This document shows positions 3,892 through 9,277 of a stretch of 9,277 nt of DNA, piece by piece (the stretch's first letter is position 1; each line of letters starts with the position of its first letter). Under the pieces are notes generated by a model, which saw only the letters and a program-made list of their open reading frames with translations, did no database searches and was not told the DNA's origin. This DNA is from an uncultured Eubacteriales bacterium (GTDB lineage: Bacteria > Bacillota > Clostridia > Christensenellales > CAG-314), in the NCBI GenBank assembly GCA_948938605.1, contig CARAIG010000044.1, positions 1-9,277 on the forward strand, given 5' to 3'. The translations under genes and the position numbers were made by a program.

Positions 3892-5607
3892 CTATTCTGT
3901 TTTGTCGCTTTCGTCGGATTTAGTTGCATTGGTCACTTTAACAACCGAGTTTTTGTGATGCTTAATATATTCGCAAAGAAAAACTATTCCTACAACTACC
4001 GCTACGGCAAGCGCTGTCCATCCAAGCAAAGGCAAGGCGGACACACCCGCTGAACGGGCGTAATTCCACATAGTAACTACCGCCTTGTTATTTTCGCCGT
4101 AGTCGCGCATAACGCCCAGCGTTTCCAAGTTACGGTTGTAAGTTCCGTCGCCGCTTTCCGCAATCATAAACGGATAACGCCAATTACTGTTGTCCATTTC
4201 GTCGCAGTAATCGAAATAATATTCCGCAAATTCCTCCCAACTGTCGTAGTCGAACTCGGTAATGGCGTTGCCCTTTTCGTCTACGCATTCCCAACTGTCA
4301 TCGTTTACAACATAGGCTTCCGCTAAAATTGCACGGGCATTATCGTCACTGCGAACAGCATCAGCGCTTACCGCCGAAGAATAACCTATTTCCAACATAT
4401 TTTGTGCAGCGACTTGTGGATTGTTAAGGAAATTAATAAACAATTTAATTGCATTTAAGTGTCCCTTGTCGTAATTTTTAGGGACTACCCAACCATCAAA
4501 CCAAATGTTGCCTGTTGAATGAGGAACATAATACCCCAATTCGTAATCGCCGCATTCCGAGCCGCATTCAGAGCAGACGATTACCGCATCTTTGCCGCTT
4601 CCTTGTTCAATACCGGTACGCGTTACGCATTCCGGACAAAGATAATCGTTCCAACTTTCTTCTACCGCATACATAGCGTCGCCGCTCCAAGCAAGGTCGA
4701 CCATTGCGTTACCTTTAAGAAGGTCGTCTTTGCCGAAGTCGACTTCGTAACCGAACAGTTCGCTTTTTTGATTAGTTAACGCAGTTTTGCACAATTCTAT
4801 AAGAGTGTCGTCAACGGCGTTAATAAGTTCGCCAGCCAACATATCGGTGTACAATTTGCCGTCGGCAGTTTTCAGTCCGTTGAGTTTGCCGCTTTCTTTA
4901 AGATAAAACACCGTTGCGGCGTAACTGTCGCGGATACTGTCCTTCATTAAAATGTTGCCGGTAAGTCCGTCGCTAAGCTTATTTCCGCTGCCGTCGTCAT
5001 TGAACAAAATGCCCCAATTTGCATTGTTCATAGTTTCGTAATCGTATATGCCCATTTCGTTAAAGGCGTACTTATTGTACAGTATTCCTAGCGTTCCGTA
5101 CATATACGGTACAAGATAATCGCTCATTTTTTGCGGAACGTCGTTGCCCTTAACTTTTATGTCGCTAAAACCTTCGTCGATTTTTTCTATTATATGCCTG
5201 TCAATATTTTCGGAATTGTGAACATACAATTCGGAGTTAACATTCATACCGCTGCGATATTTTTGCTCGTCAAAATAATTAAGAGATACAAGCATATCGT
5301 TTTCCAACAACTTTTGTATGGCGTACTCACTGGGGCAAATCACATCTACTTGTGCATCGCCTTGCATAAGTTTGGTAAGCATTGTTTCGTTTGTATCGAA
5401 TGTAACATAAGTTATTTCGATATTATTACCCGTAAGCGCTTTGTAATAATCTTTAAAATCGTTCAGTTTGGTGTCGTAAATGTAATCCGCCCAATTGTAC
5501 ACTACTAAGCTGTCGGTAACTACATCGTTATCGTTACAAGCCGTAACGGTTACCGCCACCGAAACAAGCAAAACTATACTCAAAAAAATTGCAAATATTT
5601 TTTTCAT
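3892..5607 (-). CDS. potD: Spermidine/putrescine-binding lipoprotein PotD, enlarged, with zinc-ribbon-like insert and C-terminal membrane anchor
   Basis: PotD is the extracytoplasmic substrate-binding subunit of the polyamine importer. Residues 1-24 form a lipoprotein signal with lipobox VTAC, so Cys24 would carry the lipid. Family features follow: YNWADYI (37-43), FDTNETMLTKLMQGDAQVDV (70-89), PSEYAIQKL (92-100), AWSGDAMYA (306-314) and NIWFDGWVVPKN (367-378). By alignment from memory with E. coli PotD, W307, W369 and D371 fall at polyamine-contact positions. The protein has 571 residues against the usual ~350. Extra parts are CPEC (324-327) and CSECGSEC (345-352), a zinc-ribbon-like insert just before the binding-site WFD segment; an acidic stretch (~434-475); and a C-terminal transmembrane helix (~524-546) with a basic cytoplasmic-type tail. 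Its start overlaps the potC stop as ATGA, and AAGGAGG (5615-5621) is a strong ribosome site. Confidence 0.93.
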   Translation of the reverse strand: MKKIFAIFLSIVLLVSVAVTVTACNDNDVVTDSLVVYNWADYIYDTKLNDFKDYYKALTGNNIEITYVTFDTNETMLTKLMQGDAQVDVICPSEYAIQKLLENDMLVSLNYFDEQKYRSGMNVNSELYVHNSENIDRHIIEKIDEGFSDIKVKGNDVPQKMSDYLVPYMYGTLGILYNKYAFNEMGIYDYETMNNANWGILFNDDGSGNKLSDGLTGNILMKDSIRDSYAATVFYLKESGKLNGLKTADGKLYTDMLAGELINAVDDTLIELCKTALTNQKSELFGYEVDFGKDDLLKGNAMVDLAWSGDAMYAVEESWNDYLCPECVTRTGIEQGSGKDAVIVCSECGSECGDYELGYYVPHSTGNIWFDGWVVPKNYDKGHLNAIKLFINFLNNPQVAAQNMLEIGYSSAVSADAVRSDDNARAILAEAYVVNDDSWECVDEKGNAITEFDYDSWEEFAEYYFDYCDEMDNSNWRYPFMIAESGDGTYNRNLETLGVMRDYGENNKAVVTMWNYARSAGVSALPLLGWTALAVAVVVGIVFLCEYIKHHKNSVVKVTNATKSDESDKTE

Positions 5608-6425
5608 TGTTTTGCCTCCTTTTTGCTGTTCTTCTTAATGTTGACAACCAACAAAAACGTAAGCATAACTACAAAGAATATACTAAACACAGCAAACCAA
5701 AACGGTTCCAAACTTTTAACCCTTGCGTCTTCGTAAATATACGTTGACAATGTTTCGATCCCCGTATCGCCCTTATTGAATTGAGTTATGATAAAGTCGT
5801 CCAACGACAGTGTAAACGCCATTGCAAAACCGGACATTATGCCGGGAAATAAGTAAGGAATAACCACCTTGAAAATGGCAGAAAACGGACTTGAACCCAA
5901 ATCCAACGCGGCTTCGTACATATTAGGATCCATTTTTTGCAAACGGGGAAGTATAGACAATACAACATACGGCGTACAAAACGCAACGTGACTGATAATC
6001 AAGCGCGTCATTCCTTGCGGAAAAATCCTGCTAAACACAGCAAAAAACACCATTAACGATACAGCCATTACCACTTCGCTGTTAATCATAGGCAGTTGAT
6101 TTACCGTTAAAGCAATCTTTTTAATTTTTCTGTTTAGATAATAAATACCGATTGTAGCAAATGTTCCCAAAATTGCGGATATTACGCTAGCCGATACGGC
6201 AAGTATTACCGTATTTTTTAACGCGGCAAGCAAGTTGCTTGCTTGATCGCTGCCCGAAAACAATGCGGCATAACTGTCAAACGTAAAGCCGTTTTTAAAA
6301 CTGAAATTGCTTGTTCCCGAAAAGCTGAATATGATTATTAACAATATAGGCAAATACAATAATGCTAAAACCAACCCAAGATAGCCGTCGGCGCAAATGC
6401 GTCGAATTTTTTCTTTAATTTTCAT
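5604..6425 (-). CDS. potC: Spermidine/putrescine ABC transporter permease PotC
   Basis: This 273-residue inner-membrane permease is one of two that form the polyamine channel. Hydrophobic segments lie near residues 16-35, 70-96, 116-133, 142-161, 192-214 and 242-263, the expected six. The EAA loop that docks on the ATPase is present: EAALDLGSSPFSAIFKVVIP (171-190), followed by PGIMSGF. A DDFIIT segment (209-214) matches PotC relatives. Its ATG overlaps the potB TGA in an ATGA junction, and its own TGA overlaps the potD ATG in the same way, so translation of B, C and D is probably coupled. A GAGGAGG site (6439-6445) lies 13 bases before the start, wider than usual, which fits reliance on coupling. 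Length and motifs are normal. It is assigned as PotC rather than PotB by gene order and by the DDF motif. Confidence 0.94.
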   Translation of the reverse strand: MKIKEKIRRICADGYLGLVLALLYLPILLIIIFSFSGTSNFSFKNGFTFDSYAALFSGSDQASNLLAALKNTVILAVSASVISAILGTFATIGIYYLNRKIKKIALTVNQLPMINSEVVMAVSLMVFFAVFSRIFPQGMTRLIISHVAFCTPYVVLSILPRLQKMDPNMYEAALDLGSSPFSAIFKVVIPYLFPGIMSGFAMAFTLSLDDFIITQFNKGDTGIETLSTYIYEDARVKSLEPFWFAVFSIFFVVMLTFLLVVNIKKNSKKEAKQ

Positions 6426-7222
6426 AATGTGCTTTTAACCTCCTCTTTGTCGGTTAAACTCATCAATACGTTACCTATAATTACCAGTACAAGCATTACC
6501 AAACTCATTACACTACCCACGCCGAAACTGTTAGTCGTCTTGGAAAAGTGCATATTTATTGCGTCGCCGAAAAGGAATATTTTGCTGCTTGACAAAATTT
6601 CCGAAATAGCAAATGTTGAAATAGCGGGAATAAACGTCATTGTAATACCGCTTACAATTCCCGGCAAAGATAACGGCAAAACCGTTTTAAGCAACACTGT
6701 AAATCTGTCGGCGCCCAAATCTTCCGCCGCTTCAATGTAACTGTGATCAATGGAAACCAGTGTTGTATGAAGCGGTAAAATCATATACGGCAAGTAATTG
6801 TAAACCATACCGAACAGGACAGTGCCCATTCCCAACTTAATATCCAGTGCCATAAAGATTGCCTTTGTAGACAATGTACGGATAAGAAAGTTTACCCACA
6901 TAGGCAAAATAAATAGCAAAACAAGCACCTTGTTGCTTGCGTGGTACTTTGCAAGCAAGTATGCGCAAGGGTAACCTATAACAAAGCAAATAAGCGTTGT
7001 TACAACTCCTATTATTAACGAATTTCCTAAAACCGTTAAACCCCCGCCTGCATCCGAAAAGAATTCCGCAAAGTTAGCAAAAGTAAGTTTGCCGTCGTCC
7101 CCTAAAAATGCGTTTATAAGCACAATTACAAGGGGAACAACTACAAATAAAAGCATAAAAATCAAATACGGATAAGCAAACAATTTACGGGAAAAGCGGA
7201 ACTTGAATTTGCGCTTAGTCAT
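6422..7222 (-). CDS. potB: Spermidine/putrescine ABC transporter permease PotB
   Basis: This is the partner permease of PotC. Counted from the start chosen here it has 266 residues. Hydrophobic segments lie near 14-39, 66-90, 97-117, 135-155, 186-208 and 235-257. The EAA motif reads EAAEDLGADRFTVLLKTVLP (164-183), followed by PGIVSGI. The frame extends to an ATG at 7249, but that start has no ribosome site and would overlap potA by 35 bases. The ATG at 7222 has GGAGGA (7231-7236) eight bases before it and overlaps the potA stop by eight bases, so I prefer it. The basic N-terminus (MTKRKFKFRFSRK) fits a cytoplasmic start. Its 3' end overlaps potC by four bases. Confidence 0.94.
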   Translation of the reverse strand: MTKRKFKFRFSRKLFAYPYLIFMLLFVVVPLVIVLINAFLGDDGKLTFANFAEFFSDAGGGLTVLGNSLIIGVVTTLICFVIGYPCAYLLAKYHASNKVLVLLFILPMWVNFLIRTLSTKAIFMALDIKLGMGTVLFGMVYNYLPYMILPLHTTLVSIDHSYIEAAEDLGADRFTVLLKTVLPLSLPGIVSGITMTFIPAISTFAISEILSSSKIFLFGDAINMHFSKTTNSFGVGSVMSLVMLVLVIIGNVLMSLTDKEEVKSTL

Positions 7223-8690
7223 TGTTCTGTTCCTCCGTAGGCGTATCATTTAAAATCGGTTCTAAAACAATTTTATCGGCGGCAATCTTGATTCCTACGC
7301 GGTCGTTTAACGTCCATTCGTAATCGTTATCGACAAAAAAGTCGTAATAGTTGTCAGTACGCACAATATATTGCCAATAACTGCCTTTGTAAATTGACGA
7401 TATTATTGTAGCGCCGATTGTTCCGTCTTCCTCGTCGTCGGTAAGTTCCACGTCGTCGAAGTCAATAACGACTTTAACCCGAGTGCCTGCAGGTAAATCG
7501 GTTACGCAATCAAAACGCCCGTCACAAAATTCCACAACCTTTTCGTCGTGAATTACGCCTTCCAACGTGTTGATAATGCGGGCTTTGTGCATTATGTGGA
7601 AATCGAACGGTTTAATATACAAACCGATTTTGTCGCCAACCTTTACTTCTACATTATCGTGAATTATAAGTTCGTTGCGCTCGTCGCCATACGTCAAAGC
7701 CGTTACTTGGTAATGGTCACCCTTAAATACGCAAGTAAGCACTTCCGCTTCGACCAAACATTGTTTGTCGGCAATGTCGACAATCTTTATGTCTTCGGGA
7801 CGGATAATGACGTCTATCGGTTCGTTACGTTTAAATCCTTTGTCCACACATTCGAATTTATGCCCCGAAATATCAACGCAAAAGTCTTTTACCATTGTAC
7901 CCGAAAGAATATTCGATTCCCCTATAAAGTCCGCTACAAACGCATTTGCGGGTTCGTCGTAAATTTTTGTCGGGGTACCTATTTGCTGAATTACGCCGTC
8001 TTTCATTACTACTATTTTATCCGACATTGTCAGCGCTTCTTCCTGATCGTGGGTAACATATACAAATGTTATTCCTAAGGTTTTGTGCATTTGCATAAGT
8101 TCAAGCTGCATATCCTTACGCATTTTAAGGTCCAACGCACCCAAAGGCTCATCCAAAAGCAACACTTGCGGCTCGTTAACAAGAGCGCGGGCTATTGCAA
8201 CACGCTGCTGCTGTCCGCCCGAAAGGGAATTTACAGCACGGTGACCGTAGTCTTCCAAGTCAACCATTTTAAGAGAATTATTAACCTTGTCGGCAATTTC
8301 CGCTTTGGTTAAATGCCGCATTTTTTGTACGGTATTACCTTTTTTGTCAACAAAGGGTTCGCCGCTAGGTATAAGTTTTAGTTTAAGACCGTAAGCAATG
8401 TTGCCAAATACGTTAAGATGCGGAAACAATGCATATTTTTGGAAAACCGTATTAATGTTACGCTTGTGCGGTGGCAAATCGGTTATATCCTGTCCGTTGA
8501 ACAAAACTTGTCCGCTTGTAGGTTGTTCGAACCCGGCAAGCATACGTAAGGTTGTAGTTTTACCGCACCCGGACGGTCCCAACAGCGTAACAAATTCACC
8601 CCTGCGGATTGCAAGAGAAACATTTTTTACAACGGGTTTGTCGCTGTACGATTTGTTGACGTTTTTCAATTCAATGATAATATCGTTCAT
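7215..8690 (-). CDS. potA: Spermidine/putrescine ABC transporter ATPase PotA, with inserted segment and second TOBE-like domain
   Basis: PotA is the cytoplasmic ATPase of the polyamine importer. All nucleotide-binding motifs are intact: Walker A GPSGCGKT (38-45), Q-loop FQKYALFPH (Q84), signature LSGGQQQRV (156-164), Walker B VLLLDE (176-181), D-loop GALD and switch His214 in VTHD. Residues ~106-126 are an insertion, compared with E. coli PotA, between the Q-loop helix and the signature. After the ATPase domain comes a TOBE domain (~296-370, with RPEDI and VFKGDHYQV). A second, similar module (~404-477) contains IYKGSYWQYIV. Total length is 491 residues against about 350-380 usually, mostly because of this second module. 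A GGGG ribosome site lies eight bases before the ATG at 8690. It is the first gene of potABCD, and its end overlaps potB. Confidence 0.95.
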   Translation of the reverse strand: MNDIIIELKNVNKSYSDKPVVKNVSLAIRRGEFVTLLGPSGCGKTTTLRMLAGFEQPTSGQVLFNGQDITDLPPHKRNINTVFQKYALFPHLNVFGNIAYGLKLKLIPSGEPFVDKKGNTVQKMRHLTKAEIADKVNNSLKMVDLEDYGHRAVNSLSGGQQQRVAIARALVNEPQVLLLDEPLGALDLKMRKDMQLELMQMHKTLGITFVYVTHDQEEALTMSDKIVVMKDGVIQQIGTPTKIYDEPANAFVADFIGESNILSGTMVKDFCVDISGHKFECVDKGFKRNEPIDVIIRPEDIKIVDIADKQCLVEAEVLTCVFKGDHYQVTALTYGDERNELIIHDNVEVKVGDKIGLYIKPFDFHIMHKARIINTLEGVIHDEKVVEFCDGRFDCVTDLPAGTRVKVVIDFDDVELTDDEEDGTIGATIISSIYKGSYWQYIVRTDNYYDFFVDNDYEWTLNDRVGIKIAADKIVLEPILNDTPTEEQNND

Positions 8691-8904
8691 TGTTTTTTCC
8701 CCTTTAAAGAGATTATTTCTTTTGTTAATTTACAGTGCTTTTTTAATGCGTAATGTTTAATTGCGGCTAGGTTAATTTAATATTGACGATTGATACAAAA
8801 TCTAAACCCGTAGCTGCGGATAAACGCTAGGTAAACACGGCAAACTAAAAAGCGTATTTAAACGCGAGTCCGACGTTTTACGCAGTATTGCAGTTTATAC
8901 GGAC
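8691..8904. promoter_or_regulatory. Leader/control region upstream of potA
   Basis: This 214-bp gap lies between the cupin-regulator stop and the potA start. I see no reading frame and no minus-strand promoter pair that I would defend. Candidate signals are two copies of GCTAGGT (8766-8772 and 8826-8832), 60 bp apart; an inverted repeat AGTCCG (8867-8872) / CGGACT (8900-8905) at the regulator's end, without a T-run; and GCAGT repeated at 8882-8886 and 8890-8894. Regulator binding or a read-through leader are both possible. No known riboswitch was recognised. Confidence 0.35.
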
Positions 8905-9277
8905 TTAGAAGTTGGATGGAGTGGTAACCCACAACACCTTGGCTTCCGTCTTTCCTGCATTCGTCAACGTATGCTGTTTTTTTCCGTCTATTGAAAAAGA
9001 ATCGCCTGCGTTTAGTTTAAACCTTTCCTTTTCGGTTACTATATCAACTTTGCCGTTAAGAATATATCCGAACTCCTCACCTTCAAACGGATAGCGTTCG
9101 TCTGCGCTTGCGCCTACCGGCAAAGTTAAAATGATAGGTTCCATTTCCTTCACTTGCGAATTGGGAATAAGCCAAGTATTATTTCCACCGCCGTTTTTAG
9201 AAGTAAAATAGTCCGTTTGCGTATACACTACTTTTTCTTCCTTCGGTTCGGTAAAAAATTCCTGCAACGAAACGCCC
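8905..9277 (-). CDS. XRE/cupin transcriptional regulator, 3' part only (runs off the window)
   Basis: The visible residues form a cupin domain. They include a PVGASADERYPFEGEEFGYILNG-type stretch (written here only as a pattern: PVG...YPF.GEEFGYIL.G), a RFKLNAGDSFSIDG turn and a final QHTLTNAGKTEAKVLWVTTP strand. The reading frame stays open to the window edge. The codons just before it read GVSLQEFF, the usual end of an XRE helix-turn-helix domain, so the TTG at 9267 is internal and the DNA-binding half lies beyond the edge. Proteins of this architecture (PuuR-like) commonly regulate polyamine uptake or catabolism genes, and this one lies directly upstream of potABCD on the same strand. A role as a polyamine-responsive regulator of the pot operon is likely but inferred. 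The ligand cannot be told from sequence. Confidence 0.85.
   Translation of the reverse strand, partial: GVSLQEFFTEPKEEKVVYTQTDYFTSKNGGGNNTWLIPNSQVKEMEPIILTLPVGASADERYPFEGEEFGYILNGKVDIVTEKERFKLNAGDSFSIDGKKQHTLTNAGKTEAKVLWVTTPSNF

Noticed and set aside
7223..7249. Longer potB start at 7249
   Set aside because: There is no Shine-Dalgarno before it. The ATG at 7222 has GGAGGA at a good distance and gives a compact overlap with potA.
7548..8078. 176-residue plus-strand frame inside potA
   Set aside because: It is antisense to a well-conserved ATPase gene, with no ribosome site or recognisable domain.

Overview
This is a low-GC bacterial segment, most likely from an uncultured member of the Bacillota (Clostridia-type). 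The evidence is strong AAGGAGG-type ribosome binding sites, TGA used as a stop, a tRNA with encoded CCA, and a cupin regulator next to potABCD, an arrangement common in that group. No marker in the window fixes the genus.

Layout from left to right. (1) 58-663 (+) is ribosomal protein S20 (rpsT) with a very long Lys/Ala-rich C-terminal tail, closed by a strong terminator. (2) 710-1426 (-) is an unrecognised protein with about seven membrane segments, convergent with rpsT. (3) 1521-1810 is a tRNA-Thr(CGU) locus with its promoter and terminator. Its 5' end, plus 8 nt of leader, is duplicated exactly 137 bp upstream around a GC-richer, hairpin-forming insert. Short inverted copies of other tRNA segments lie on both sides. 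(4) 1929-2186 (+) is a stand-alone TfoX C-terminal-domain protein. (5) 2364-3783 (+) is a two-gene unit, a TetR-family regulator and a CPBP-family membrane protease. A consensus-like promoter is followed directly by a 26-bp near-perfect palindrome, which suggests autoregulation. (6) 3892-8690 (-) is the complete spermidine/putrescine ABC importer operon potA-potB-potC-potD, with every junction overlapping. (7) 8905 to the right edge (-) is the 3' part of an XRE/cupin regulator upstream of potA.

The pot genes form one machine. PotD captures polyamine outside the membrane, PotB and PotC form the channel, and PotA drives transport with ATP; the cupin protein is the likely polyamine-responsive regulator. 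PotD and PotA are both enlarged: PotD has a Cys4/5 zinc-ribbon-like insert and a C-terminal transmembrane anchor, and PotA has a roughly 20-residue insert in its ATPase domain and a second TOBE-like domain.

The parts most worth a second look are the tRNA-Thr duplication/insertion locus (1556-1833), the PotD cysteine cluster, and the S20 tail. I found no CRISPR array, transposase, phage gene or defence system.
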